The notes below the pieces were generated by a model. It did no database searches, was not told the DNA's origin, and worked only from the letters and a program-made list of their open reading frames with translations. The position numbers and the translations under genes were made by a program. From Sphingomonas cavernae (lineage in GTDB: Bacteria; Pseudomonadota; Alphaproteobacteria; Sphingomonadales; Sphingomonadaceae), in contig NZ_QYUM01000002.1 in NCBI RefSeq assembly GCF_003590775.1, forward strand, positions 806,001 through 870,000: 64,000 bases of DNA, read 5' to 3'. Each line of letters opens with the position of its first letter. Positions within the stretch are counted from its first letter, which is position 1. Below are positions 43,950 to 52,637 of the stretch, one piece after another.

Positions 43950-44510
43950 CTAGCGGGTCGTGGCTCGGGACGCTTCCTGTTTCTTGCGCTCAACAACCCG
44001 AAGGTCGACGAGTTGGGGGTTCAGCCGCTGGACCTCGTCGAGATAGCTGCGCGGCTTCTTCATCAGCTTCTTGGGGAAGGTGACGTTGAGGCCGATCGCC
44101 TGCGCCGCCTCGCCCGTGAAATGGACGCAGTTGGAACGATTCATGTCATAGCTGTCGCCCGCCGCATTGCGCCATTTTTCGACGACGCCGAGGATTGCGC
44201 GATATTGTTCGTCGGTGAGCGTGAGCGAGAAGTGCGCGGTCGAGTGCGCGACATAGCCGGGTTTTGCGATATCAATACGGCCGGGCACTGATCCGAAAAG
44301 TATGGCTGGACCGATCGTCTTCGCGGTGAAGCCGTAATTGGTGTCGACGACCTCGCCGCCCTCGATCGTCGTCCCCTTCAGCGTGAAAAAGGCGTGCGGG
44401 AAATGATCGTCGAGATCGTGCGAATAGAAGGTGACGACCACCTGCGCCGCGGCGGGTGATGCGAGATTGAGGAGCAGGAAGAGGATCGGGGCAAGAATAA
44501 GCCTGTACAC
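43950..44510 (-). CDS. Secreted protein with Cys-His pair, unknown
   Basis: This roughly 186-aa protein starts at GTG 44510 (TTG 44516 possible). It has a signal peptide ending in SPAAA. The body has VVTFYSHDLDDHFPHAFFTLKG near the N-terminus and MNRSNCVHFTGEAAQAIGL in the middle. The N-C-V-H-F segment after a conserved His resembles permuted NlpC/P60- or LRAT-like thiol enzymes. That link is weak and the function is unknown. It lies downstream of the ABC importer genes on the same strand. Confidence 0.7.
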   Translation of the reverse strand: MYRLILAPILFLLLNLASPAAAQVVVTFYSHDLDDHFPHAFFTLKGTTIEGGEVVDTNYGFTAKTIGPAILFGSVPGRIDIAKPGYVAHSTAHFSLTLTDEQYRAILGVVEKWRNAAGDSYDMNRSNCVHFTGEAAQAIGLNVTFPKKLMKKPRSYLDEVQRLNPQLVDLRVVERKKQEASRATTR

Positions 44511-44547
44511 GGTCAACCTGTTGTCTGCTCGCAAACCGACTGATCTA

Positions 44548-46095
44548 TTAGCGATGTGCCAAGGCGCCGTCGAGCCAGAGTGCGGCCTCGGCGGCACTTT
44601 GTTGTCCGGAATCGCTGCGGTCTACCCGGTAATTGGCCTCGCGCATCCGTTCGACGGGGATCGCACCGATCAGTGGGCGAAGCGCCGCCTGAAAACGCGC
44701 ATCCTGCGAAAAACGCGAACCTGCGAGCAACAGCGCATCATAGCCCGGAATGGCCGCCTTGGGGTCGGTGAGGACGGTCAGTCCCAGCGCCGCGATGCGG
44801 CCGTCCGACGAAAAGGCGGAGATCGCGCCCACCTGCCCGCTTTCGAGCGCACGGTACATGAAGGTCGGGCTGTACGCGCGCGTCGCTGCAAAATTGAGCG
44901 GATAGGCGCGCCGGACCATGGCCCATTCGGGGCGTTCGAGGAATTCGAGATCGCTGCCAAGCGTCATTGCGGGCGCGACGCGGACCAGATCGTCAAGCGT
45001 GCGCAGCTCCAGCCGCCGCGCATCCGCGCCCCGTACGGCAAAGGCATAAGCATTCTCGAAACCGAGCGGACCAAGCACGCTCACGCCCCGATCACTGGCC
45101 GCCCAGCGCGTGATCTCGCCGATCATGGCAGCGCGCGGCGACGTGTCGGCGCGGCGCATCTCATTGGTCCACAGCGTGCCCGCATAATCGACATAGACGT
45201 CGATGTCCCCCGCCGCGAGCGCGCGGAAGATTACCGCCGAACCCAGCCCTTCGCGGTAGCGCACCGCATAGCCCGCCGCCTCGAGCCGGCGACCGATCAG
45301 CCGCGCGAGGATATATTGCTCGGAGAAGTTCTTTGCGCCGATGGTGACGACCGGCCGCGACGGCGCGGGGGCGAATGCGGGCCACGCGGCGGCCATCACG
45401 CCCGCGAGCAACAGGCCGAGCGCGGCGAACCCGGTGCCGCGACGACGATCGCGAACGGCGCGCTCGACCAGACCGAGAAGACCATCGACGACAAGCGCAA
45501 GCACTGCCGCCGCGACGCAGCCGACGAGCACCAGCACCCAGTTCTGCGTCTGCAGCCCCGCAAAGATCAGATCGCCAAGACTGGGCTGGCCCACCGTTGT
45601 AGACAGCGTTGCCGCGCCGATCGTCCATACCGCGGCGGTGCGGATGCCCGCCATGACGACGGGAGCCGCGAGCGGCGCCTCGACCAGCCGCAGCTTCTGC
45701 GCCGACGTCATACCGACCGCATCGGCCGCCTCGATCACCGCCGGATCGATCCCGACCAGTCCCGTCACGCCGTTCCTCAGGATCGGCAGCAGCGCATAAA
45801 GCGCAAGCGCGAGCAGCGAAGGCAGGAAGCCAAGCGCAGGGATGCCCCCGCCCACCAGCGCCGACAGCATCAACAGCACGGGGTAGAACAATGCCAGCAA
45901 CGCGAGGGCGGGGATGGTCTGGACGAGGCTGGCAAGCCCAAGCACCACACGCGCCAGCGCTGGTCTTCGCGCCGCCACGATACCCAGCGGCAGGCTCGCG
46001 GCAAGCGCGAGCAGCAGCGCTGCGCCCGCCAGCACGACATGCGCGGCGAGAAGCTCGGGCAACCGTTCCAGCGCTGATCGGAGCCCTTCGTTCAC
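44548..46095 (-). CDS. Fused ABC permease/substrate-binding protein, osmoprotectant type
   Basis: This 515-aa protein joins an OpuBB-like permease (residues about 1-215, six helices, with the ATPase-contact loop IEAADAVGMTSAQKLRLVEAP in adjacent blocks) to an OpuBC-like binding domain (about 245-500, starting VTIGAKNFSEQYILARLIG and containing YVDYAGTLW). Such fusions carry glycine betaine/choline, and the EgtU type imports ergothioneine. The sequence alone does not decide. It starts with GTG overlapping the ATPase stop. Confidence 0.9.
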   Translation of the reverse strand: MNEGLRSALERLPELLAAHVVLAGAALLLALAASLPLGIVAARRPALARVVLGLASLVQTIPALALLALFYPVLLMLSALVGGGIPALGFLPSLLALALYALLPILRNGVTGLVGIDPAVIEAADAVGMTSAQKLRLVEAPLAAPVVMAGIRTAAVWTIGAATLSTTVGQPSLGDLIFAGLQTQNWVLVLVGCVAAAVLALVVDGLLGLVERAVRDRRRGTGFAALGLLLAGVMAAAWPAFAPAPSRPVVTIGAKNFSEQYILARLIGRRLEAAGYAVRYREGLGSAVIFRALAAGDIDVYVDYAGTLWTNEMRRADTSPRAAMIGEITRWAASDRGVSVLGPLGFENAYAFAVRGADARRLELRTLDDLVRVAPAMTLGSDLEFLERPEWAMVRRAYPLNFAATRAYSPTFMYRALESGQVGAISAFSSDGRIAALGLTVLTDPKAAIPGYDALLLAGSRFSQDARFQAALRPLIGAIPVERMREANYRVDRSDSGQQSAAEAALWLDGALAHR

Positions 46096-46877
46096 CCGCG
46101 CGCCTCGGCGAGCTGCCTCAGCCTTTCAGCTTGCTCGCGCGGAATCGCAACAAGCGCGTCAGCGATCGCACCCGCGCGCCCGGCGAGCAGATCGTGCGGA
46201 CTGGCATCGGCGACGATCGCGCCTGCCTCCATCACGAGCACCCGGTCCGCGAGCAGCAGCGCCTCGGCCATATCATGCGTGACCATGATCGTCGTGAGCC
46301 CGAGCCGGTCGTGAAGCGCGCGTACTGCGCGGCCGAGCTGATCGCGCGTCACCGGATCGAGCGCACCAAAGGGCTCGTCCATCAGCAGCAGCCCAGGCGA
46401 CAAGGCAAGCGCCCGCGCAACGCCGACGCGCTGGCGCTGTCCGCCCGAAAGCGCATCGGGCATGCGCACGGCGAAATCGTCCGGCAGGCCGACCAGATCG
46501 AGCAGTTCCTCAACCCGTCCGTTGGTGTCGCGCCGCTCCAGCGTCAGGCCGATCGCGATATTCTCGGCGACGGTCATGTGCGGGAACAGCCCGATGCTCT
46601 GAAAAACATAGCCGATGCGCCGGCGCAGCAGGTGCGGCGGCGTTGCGGTGACGGCCGCGCCATCCACCGACACCACGCCGCGATCGGGATCGACCAGCCG
46701 GTTGATCGTCTTGAGCAGTGTCGACTTGCCCGATCCCGATGCGCCGACCAGGGCGATGAAACTGCCCCGCACAATGTCCAGCGTTACCGAAGCCACAGCG
46801 GGCGGAGCATCGCCATAGGCTTTTGACACCGCGTCGAAGCGGACCGCTGCGTTGTCGATGACGGCCGGCGGGATCAT
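46092..46877 (-). CDS. Osmoprotectant-type ABC importer ATPase
   Basis: This 261-aa ATPase has Walker A GASGSGKST, the signature LSGGQRQRVGVARAL, Walker B LLLMDEPFGALD and the switch His in MVTHDMAEAL, as in OpuBA/ProV-like proteins. It lacks the C-terminal CBS pair of larger osmoregulated ATPases. It is coupled by GTGA to the fused permease/binding protein, so the importer is complete in two genes. Confidence 0.93.
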   Translation of the reverse strand: MIPPAVIDNAAVRFDAVSKAYGDAPPAVASVTLDIVRGSFIALVGASGSGKSTLLKTINRLVDPDRGVVSVDGAAVTATPPHLLRRRIGYVFQSIGLFPHMTVAENIAIGLTLERRDTNGRVEELLDLVGLPDDFAVRMPDALSGGQRQRVGVARALALSPGLLLMDEPFGALDPVTRDQLGRAVRALHDRLGLTTIMVTHDMAEALLLADRVLVMEAGAIVADASPHDLLAGRAGAIADALVAIPREQAERLRQLAEARG

Positions 46878-46978
46878 TGCACGCCTTATAGAGTCCGCCA
46901 CCACCCCTTCGTCAAACCGAGCTTTCCGTTTACGTAATCGTTGGCTATGCCCGTCCGATAGAAAAACGGAGGGGCGGC

Positions 46979-47773
46979 ATGGCAAGCAAGGCGATCTTCA
47001 TCACCGGTGGCGGGTCGGGAATCGGGCGCGCGGCCGCGCAGCATTTCGCAGCGCAGGGCTGGTTCGTCGGACTTGGCGATGTCAACGAAACGGGGATTAC
47101 CGAAACCGCGGCACTGCTGCCCGCCGGCCGGTCGAGTTGCCATCGCATGGACGTGACCGACCGTATGCAGTGGAAGGCAGCGCTCGACGCCTTCATCGCC
47201 GCAAGCGGCGGCAGGCTCGACGTGCTGTTCAACAATGCCGGGATCGCACGCGGCGGTGAATTCGCGGTCTGCGATCCGGCGGACAGCGATCTGCTGGTCG
47301 AGATCAACCTGAAAGGCGTGATCAACGGTGCGCATGCCGCGCTGCCCTATCTCAGCGCGACGCCGGGTTCGTGCCTGCTCAACACCTGCTCTGCGGCGGG
47401 GCTCTACGGCGGGCCGGGGCTTGCCGTCTATGCCGCGACCAAGTTCGGCGTGCGCGGGCTGACCGAAGCGCTCGACATCGAATGGCGGCCTTTGGGCGTC
47501 AAGGTTCGCTCGATCATGCCGAGCTTCATCGACACGCCGCTGCTCGATGTGGTGACCGCGGGCTCCAACGCCACCGCGCGCGACAATGTCCGCGACGCCG
47601 GGCTCGAATTCACCCCCGTCGAGATTGTCGCGCAGGCGGCGTGGGATGCGGTTCACGGCGACAAGGTTCATGTCGTCGTCGGCAAAACCGCCAGATCAAT
47701 GGCCTTCGCCGCGCGCTGGATGCCCGGCATGCTTCGCAAGAAGCTGGGCGCGCGGCTCGGGGGCACGCAATAG
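46979..47773 (+). CDS. Short-chain dehydrogenase/reductase
   Basis: This 264-aa Rossmann-fold enzyme has the cofactor loop ITGGGSGIGRA, NNAG in VLFNNAGIARG, a Ser in CSAAGLYG and the catalytic YAATKFG (Y-x-x-x-K). The D at the end of strand 2 (LGDVNE) suggests NAD rather than NADP. The substrate is unknown; a hydroxy-acyl or steroid-like alcohol is usual for this group. Confidence 0.92.
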   Translation: MASKAIFITGGGSGIGRAAAQHFAAQGWFVGLGDVNETGITETAALLPAGRSSCHRMDVTDRMQWKAALDAFIAASGGRLDVLFNNAGIARGGEFAVCDPADSDLLVEINLKGVINGAHAALPYLSATPGSCLLNTCSAAGLYGGPGLAVYAATKFGVRGLTEALDIEWRPLGVKVRSIMPSFIDTPLLDVVTAGSNATARDNVRDAGLEFTPVEIVAQAAWDAVHGDKVHVVVGKTARSMAFAARWMPGMLRKKLGARLGGTQ

Positions 47774-47776
47774 CCG

Positions 47777-48067
47777 CTATTCGAGCAGCGCCTCGATCGC
47801 CTCGGCCATCTCGACATCGCGCTCGGAGAGCCCACCCGCGTCGTGCGTGGTGAGCAATATCTCGACGCGGTTGTAGACGTTGGACCATTCGGGATGGTGA
47901 TCGGCCTTTTCCGCGAGCAGCGCGACGCGCGTCATGAACGCGAAGGCTTCGGAAAAATCGGCGAAGGTGAAGGTCCGCGTGATCGCATCGCGCGCCTCGT
48001 CGAAATCCCAGTCGGGCAGTCCGTCAAGCGCATCGGCGCGTTCGACATCACTCAATTGATCGACCAT
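47777..48067 (-). CDS. phhB: Pterin-4a-carbinolamine dehydratase
   Basis: This 96-aa protein contains the short family motif [17 protein letters not shown] with the catalytic His pair, preceded by the hydrophobic-aromatic [13 protein letters not shown]. It regenerates the pterin cofactor after aromatic hydroxylation. No phenylalanine hydroxylase gene is adjacent. Confidence 0.93.
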   Translation of the reverse strand: MVDQLSDVERADALDGLPDWDFDEARDAITRTFTFADFSEAFAFMTRVALLAEKADHHPEWSNVYNRVEILLTTHDAGGLSERDVEMAEAIEALLE

Positions 48068-48116
48068 CTTGTTCCCGTTCTGCTGTCGCTGGCGTTGCGC
48101 CTGCTTCCTGGTCTAG

Positions 48117-48240
48117 ACCTTGATCGGTTCAGGCTGAATCAGCCTGAACCGTGAATCAAGGTCTCAACGATTTGAATAGAGCCTGATTCACGCTTTCAGT
48201 GGAAGCGCAAAGCGCTTCCACCTCAATCGATCAGGCTCTA
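48117..48240. repeat. 124-bp structured dispersed repeat, copy B
   Basis: It is the same length as 31776-31899 and near-identical to it. Stem 1 is CGGTTCAGGCT paired with AGCCTGAACCG, a compensated change from copy A. Stem 2 includes GTGGAAGCGC-AAA-GCGCTTCCAC, longer than in copy A, enclosed by GAGCCTGAT and ATCAGGCTC. It lies between divergent phhB and the zincin gene. Confidence 0.85.
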
Positions 48241-48250
48241 TGTCGCAGCG

Positions 48251-48655
48251 ATGGCAGGCAAAGGTCAATCGCAGAGCTACGCGCCGACCGCGGCGGACAT
48301 GGAGGCGCTGGCGCGCGACGCGATGGCGCGGCTGCCCGATCCGTTCGGCGGCTTTCTGGCGGGCGTGCTGCTGATCGTCGAGGATTTCGCGGAAGACACG
48401 ATCCTCAGCGAAATGGGCATCGAGGATCCGTTCGAGCTGACCGGCCTCTATACTGGACGCCCGGTCGGCGAGCCTGCGGCAACGGGCGACATGCCAGCGA
48501 CCATCCATCTCTATCGCCGGCCATTGCTTGAGGAATGGATCGAGACGGGCGTGTCGCTCGAGGCGCTGGTGACGCATGTGATCGTCCACGAGGTCGGGCA
48601 TCATTTCGGGCTGTCCGACGACGACATGCACGCGCTGGAAGACGCGGCAGAGTGA
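48251..48655 (+). CDS. Small zincin-like metallopeptidase (PF06262 type)
   Basis: This 134-aa protein has the zinc motif VIVHEVGHHFGLSDDDM (H-E-x-x-H with a following Asp) and the upstream LTGLYTGRPV and IHLYRRPLLEEW typical of the minimal zincin family found in many bacteria. There is no signal peptide. Its natural substrate is unknown. The stop overlaps the GTG of ccmA. Confidence 0.9.
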   Translation: MAGKGQSQSYAPTAADMEALARDAMARLPDPFGGFLAGVLLIVEDFAEDTILSEMGIEDPFELTGLYTGRPVGEPAATGDMPATIHLYRRPLLEEWIETGVSLEALVTHVIVHEVGHHFGLSDDDMHALEDAAE

Positions 48656-49236
48656 CGGGCGCCGCGCTGGCGTTCGACTCGGTCGCCTGCCTGCGCGGCG
48701 GCCGGCTGCTCTTCGAAGGCCTGAACTTCGGGCTTGGTCCGGGCGACGCAGCGCTCGTCATCGGTCCCAATGGCGTCGGCAAATCAAGCTTGCTGCGCCT
48801 CGCCGCCGGGCTGCTCGCGCCCGCCGCCGGCACGATCCGACGCGAAGGGCGACTCAGTCTCGCCGATGAGAATTCCGCGCTCGACCGCCATGTGACGCTG
48901 GCGCGCGCGATCGGCTTCTGGGTCGGTCTCGACGGCGGCGAAGTGTGCGATGTGGCGCGCGGCCTGGCGGCGATGGACCTCCTCCATCTGAGCGAGGTGC
49001 CGGTGCGCATGCTTTCCACCGGTCAGCGCAAGCGTGCGACGCTGGCCCGCGTCATTGCCGGCAATGCACCGCTCTGGCTGCTCGACGAACCCGCCAACGG
49101 CCTCGACACCGCCTCGCTCGAACGGCTTGAGGCGGCAATGGTGGCACACCGGCAAAGCGGCGGAATCGTGCTTGCCGCATCGCATCAGCCGCTCGGCCTG
49201 ATCGGCGCGCAGACGCTCGCGTTGACGGCGGCATGA
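48652..49236 (+). CDS. ccmA: Heme exporter ATPase
   Basis: This 194-aa ATPase of the cytochrome c maturation system has Walker A GPNGVGKSSLLR, signature LSTGQRKRATLAR and Walker B LWLLDEPANGLD. CcmA acts with CcmB, C, D and E in loading and releasing heme to CcmE. The GTG start overlaps the previous gene, and the end overlaps ccmB. Confidence 0.93.
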   Translation: MTGAALAFDSVACLRGGRLLFEGLNFGLGPGDAALVIGPNGVGKSSLLRLAAGLLAPAAGTIRREGRLSLADENSALDRHVTLARAIGFWVGLDGGEVCDVARGLAAMDLLHLSEVPVRMLSTGQRKRATLARVIAGNAPLWLLDEPANGLDTASLERLEAAMVAHRQSGGIVLAASHQPLGLIGAQTLALTAA

Positions 49237-49880
49237 ACGCGTTTCTGCTTCTCGTTCGACGCGACCTGGCGCTTGGCTACCGTGCCGGGGGCGCGCTGCT
49301 TCCCATCGCCTTCTTCCTGCTCGTCGCGACGCTGTTTCCCTTCGCAATCGGCCCCGACGCCAAACTGCTCGCGCGGACCGGCGGCGGCGTGCTCTGGGTA
49401 GCGGCATTGCTCGCCGCGCTGCTGCCCGTCGACCGGCTCATCGCGCCCGATCGCGATGCGGGCGTGCTCGACCAGATCGCCACGCGCGGCATCAGCGACG
49501 AGATCGTCGCGCTCGCCCGGATCGTGGCGCACTGGCTGAGCTTCGGTCCGCCGCTGATGATCGCGGCGATTCCCGCGGCGGCGCTGCTGCGACTCGAAGG
49601 CGCCACGCTGGCAAGGCTCGAGGCCGGACTGGCGATCGGCACGCCCGGACTTGCTGCGCTGGGGCTGATGGTGAGCGCGCTCACCGCTGGACTCCGCGGC
49701 GCAGGAGCACTTGCCGGACTGCTGATGCTGCCGCTTGCAGTGCCCGTGCTGATCTTTGGCGCGGGATCGCTGACCGATGAATCGGGCAGTGGACTGAAGC
49801 TGCTTGCGGCAGCGAGTCTGTTGCTCGTGGCGATCGCACCGTTCGCCGCAGCCGCCGCGATCAGGGCCGGGCGCGAGTAG
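49233..49880 (+). CDS. ccmB: Heme exporter permease
   Basis: This 215-aa permease has six helices and the start FLLLVRRDLALGYR, typical of CcmB. DRDAGVLDQIATRG lies in the cytoplasmic loop. It forms the membrane part with CcmA. ccmC and the other ccm genes do not follow, so the maturation genes are split in this genome. Confidence 0.93.
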   Translation: MNAFLLLVRRDLALGYRAGGALLPIAFFLLVATLFPFAIGPDAKLLARTGGGVLWVAALLAALLPVDRLIAPDRDAGVLDQIATRGISDEIVALARIVAHWLSFGPPLMIAAIPAAALLRLEGATLARLEAGLAIGTPGLAALGLMVSALTAGLRGAGALAGLLMLPLAVPVLIFGAGSLTDESGSGLKLLAAASLLLVAIAPFAAAAAIRAGRE

Positions 49881-49961
49881 CAGAATCCCCTTCCGTTCCC
49901 GTTGCGCGGGGGTGCGCCTTCGGGCACGCTGCGTGAAAATCACAACGGAACGGGGTCCGCA

Positions 49962-50180
49962 ATGACTGGGAACTGGATATGCACGGGCGCGGCGCTGCTG
50001 ATCGCAGCCGCCATGGCGCTCATTGCCTTTTCGCTGGCGCAAGCCGTCGAAGGACTCGGCGTGATGTTCGTTGTCATCGCCTCGGGCTGCTGGGTGGCCT
50101 ATAGCGCCGCCCGCCAGCGCCGCCACGAGCGGGATTGCGCGCTCCGCTCTAGCAGCTCCAGCGCGCAAAGATCGCGGTAG
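49962..50180 (+). CDS. Small membrane protein downstream of ccmB
   Basis: This 72-aa protein has two hydrophobic helices (ICTGAALLIAAAMALIAFSL and LGVMFVVIASGCWVAY) and a basic, Ser-rich end. The ATG at 49962 lies behind ACGGGG. Its final 32 bases overlap the convergent methyltransferase gene. It may be a ccm accessory, but it lacks CcmD features. I am not certain it is expressed. Confidence 0.5.
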   Translation: MTGNWICTGAALLIAAAMALIAFSLAQAVEGLGVMFVVIASGCWVAYSAARQRRHERDCALRSSSSSAQRSR

Positions 50181-51030
50181 GCAGCAACAGGCCGCGCGCC
50201 TCTTCGCGCACCGCGAGTTCGCCGGCCTCGACCGTGCCCGGCAGATCGCCCATCGCCTGGCGCATAAGCTCGCCGATCGCGAGCGCGGACATGCGGACCG
50301 CATAGACCGTCAGGAAGCAGAAACGGCTATTCTCGTCGAGAAGCTGGCGGCAATCGGCGATGAGGCCTGGCAGACCTTCTTCGAGCTTCCAGACCTCGCC
50401 TTCAGGGCCGCGGCCATATTTGGGCGGGTCGAGCAAGATGCCGTCGTAGCGCCGCCCGCGCCGCACCTCGCGCGCGGTGAACTTGGCAGCGTCGTCGATG
50501 ATCCAGCGCACGGGCTTTTCGGCGAGCCCCGACAGCACTGCATTCTGCCGCGCTGCCTCAACCGACTTCTTCGACGCGTCGACATGCACCATCGACGTCC
50601 CCTTCGCCGCCATCGCGAGCGTACCCACGCCCGTATAGCCGAACAGATTCATCACCGAGGGCGACGTCATGCCGTCAACGCGTTCGCGCATCCAGCCCCA
50701 GACGGGCGCCATATCGGGAAAGAAGCCGAGATGACGGAAAGGCGTGCAATTGGCGGTGAAGCGGACATCGTCCCACATGAGCGGCCAGCCCTCGCGCGGT
50801 ACGGGCTTCAGATATTCCCAGCGACCGCCGCCCTCCTCGTCCGAACCCGGCACGAACTCGGCGTCCGCATCCCAGTCATCGGACGCCGGCGCCCACATCG
50901 CTTGCGGCTCGGGGCGGATGAAGCGGAAGCGGCCATAACGCTCGAGCTTGCGGCCATGGCCCGAGTCGACGAGCCCGTAGTCGGGCCAGGGCTCGCCAAT
51001 GAGCGTGGTCAAATTCTGTTCCAAGATCAC
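50149..51030 (-). CDS. SAM-dependent methyltransferase, RlmI/RlmK-like
   Basis: This 293-aa protein has a small N-terminal part with WEYLKPVPREGWPLMW and a Rossmann methyltransferase fold: MNLFGYTGVGTLAMAAKG (motif I), VHVDASKKSVEAARQNA and ILLDPPKYGRG (motif IV, D-P-P-x-Y). It resembles the catalytic half of 23S rRNA m5C methyltransferases such as RlmI, without the PUA domain. The substrate is probably rRNA. Confidence 0.88.
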   Translation of the reverse strand: MILEQNLTTLIGEPWPDYGLVDSGHGRKLERYGRFRFIRPEPQAMWAPASDDWDADAEFVPGSDEEGGGRWEYLKPVPREGWPLMWDDVRFTANCTPFRHLGFFPDMAPVWGWMRERVDGMTSPSVMNLFGYTGVGTLAMAAKGTSMVHVDASKKSVEAARQNAVLSGLAEKPVRWIIDDAAKFTAREVRRGRRYDGILLDPPKYGRGPEGEVWKLEEGLPGLIADCRQLLDENSRFCFLTVYAVRMSALAIGELMRQAMGDLPGTVEAGELAVREEARGLLLPTAIFARWSC

Positions 51031-51034
51031 CTTT

Positions 51035-51184
51035 CCGCTCGTCCTGAGGAGCCGTTGAGCTTGGCGAAACGGCGTCTCGAAGGATCGGCTCCGTGCGTCC
51101 TTCGATACGGGCCCCTTCGATGCCGCCTTCGGCGTCGCTCAGGACATGCTTCGCCTTCGCTCAGTCCCTACTCAGGATGAGCGG
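51035..51184. repeat. 150-bp intergenic inverted-repeat element
   Basis: The ends CCGCTCGTCCTGAG (51035-51048) and CTCAGGATGAGCGG (51171-51184) are inverted with one mismatch. Inside, TCGAAGGA pairs with TCCTTCGA and the sequence is rich in CTTCG units. It resembles the family of dispersed palindromes I remember from sphingomonad intergenic regions, placed between two - strand genes. Confidence 0.7.
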
Positions 51185-51195
51185 GTTAGGGAATA

Positions 51196-52593
51196 TCAAC
51201 TGCGCGGCGTGGCGCGCTCAGCGATATAGCCGGTCACGTCGGCAAGCGTTGCGGGGAGCACGTCGTAGCGCTCCTCGCGTTCGAACAGATTTGCAATGCG
51301 CGAGGGCAACGGCGGGCGCACGCCCGTCGCGCGCTCGACCGCGTCGCGGAACTTCGCCGGGTGCGCGGTGGCCAGCGTGACCACCGGCACATCGACGACA
51401 TCGCTCGCCCGCGCTGCGGCAAGACCGACCGCGCTGTGCGGATCGATAACCTGGCCTGCGCGATCATGCGCCCAGCGCATCGCGTGGCCCATCGCCTCGG
51501 CATCGATACGCGCGCTCGAAAAGAGTCGCGCCGCGCCCTCGCGCTGCGCATTGCTGAGCTGGAGCGCACGCTTCGTTTCGAAGCCGCGCATCGCGTCGGC
51601 CAAGGCCGTGCCATCACGACCGCCGAGATCGAACAGCAACCGCTCGAAATTGGAGCTGACCTGGATGTCCATGGAGGGCGTCGCGGTCGGCACTACCTGC
51701 CCCGCCGAATAATCTCCGGTGGAAAGCGCGCGGTGAAGGATGTCGTTGACATTGGTCGCGACGATCAGCCGCTCGACGGGGAGGCCCATACGTTCTGCGA
51801 CATAGCCAGCGAACACGTCGCCGAAATTGCCCGTCGGCACCGCGAAGGCGATCCTGCGCTCGGGCGCGCCAAGCCGAACCGCGGCATAGAAATAATAGAC
51901 CACCTGCGCCATCAGCCGCGCCCAGTTGATCGAATTGACCGCCGAGAGCTGGAAACGACCCGAGAAATCCGGATCGGCGAACATCGCCTTCACCATCGCC
52001 TGGGCATCATCGAAGCTGCCCTTGATCGCGATATTGTGGACGTTGGGCGCAAGCACCGTCGTCATCTGCCGGCGCTGGACGTCCGACACACGGCCCTCAG
52101 GGTGGAGCATGAAGATGTCGACCTTGGCGCGGCCTGCCACTGCATCGATCGCCGCCGATCCGGTATCGCCCGAGGTCGCGCCGACGATCGTGATATGCGT
52201 GTCGCGCTTCGACAGGAAACGTTCGAACAGCAGTCCGAGAAGCTGGAGCGCCACATCCTTGAAGGCGAGCGTGGGCCCGTGGAAAAGTTCGAGCAACCAA
52301 TGCTGGTGATCGAGCTGGATCAGCGGCGTCACGGCGTCATGATCGAAACGGCCATAGGCTTGCGTGCACAGTTCGCGCAGCGCGTCCTCATCCAGCGCAT
52401 CGCCGACAAAGGGCATCATCACGCGGACCGCGGTCTCGACATAGGACAGCCCCGCAAGCGCGGCGATCTCTTGCGGGCTGAAGCTCGGCCACGCCTCGGG
52501 CAGATAGAGCCCGCCATCGGACGCGAGCCCGGTGAGCGTGACATTTTCGAAATCGAGCGCCGGCGCGCTCCCCCTGGTGCTGATATAGCGCAT
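51196..52593 (-). CDS. thrC: Threonine synthase
   Basis: This 465-aa PLP enzyme makes threonine from O-phosphohomoserine. The PLP Lys is in GPTLAFKDVALQ at residue 112. GATSGDTGSAAIDA, AVPTGNFGDVFAGY and the N-terminal DGGLYLPE are diagnostic of the short-type bacterial enzyme. Length fits. It lies downstream of the SURF1 gene, the usual place after cox genes in alphaproteobacteria. Confidence 0.96.
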   Translation of the reverse strand: MRYISTRGSAPALDFENVTLTGLASDGGLYLPEAWPSFSPQEIAALAGLSYVETAVRVMMPFVGDALDEDALRELCTQAYGRFDHDAVTPLIQLDHQHWLLELFHGPTLAFKDVALQLLGLLFERFLSKRDTHITIVGATSGDTGSAAIDAVAGRAKVDIFMLHPEGRVSDVQRRQMTTVLAPNVHNIAIKGSFDDAQAMVKAMFADPDFSGRFQLSAVNSINWARLMAQVVYYFYAAVRLGAPERRIAFAVPTGNFGDVFAGYVAERMGLPVERLIVATNVNDILHRALSTGDYSAGQVVPTATPSMDIQVSSNFERLLFDLGGRDGTALADAMRGFETKRALQLSNAQREGAARLFSSARIDAEAMGHAMRWAHDRAGQVIDPHSAVGLAAARASDVVDVPVVTLATAHPAKFRDAVERATGVRPPLPSRIANLFEREERYDVLPATLADVTGYIAERATPRS

Positions 52594-52637
52594 AATGCCG
52601 GGGGATTAGCCGTGCGCCGCCGGGGGCGCAACCAAGC

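Noticed and set aside
44431-46077. 548-codon frame opposite the fused ABC importer gene
   Set aside because: Arg/Gln/Asp-rich shadow of the membrane-protein codons; no start signal or family.
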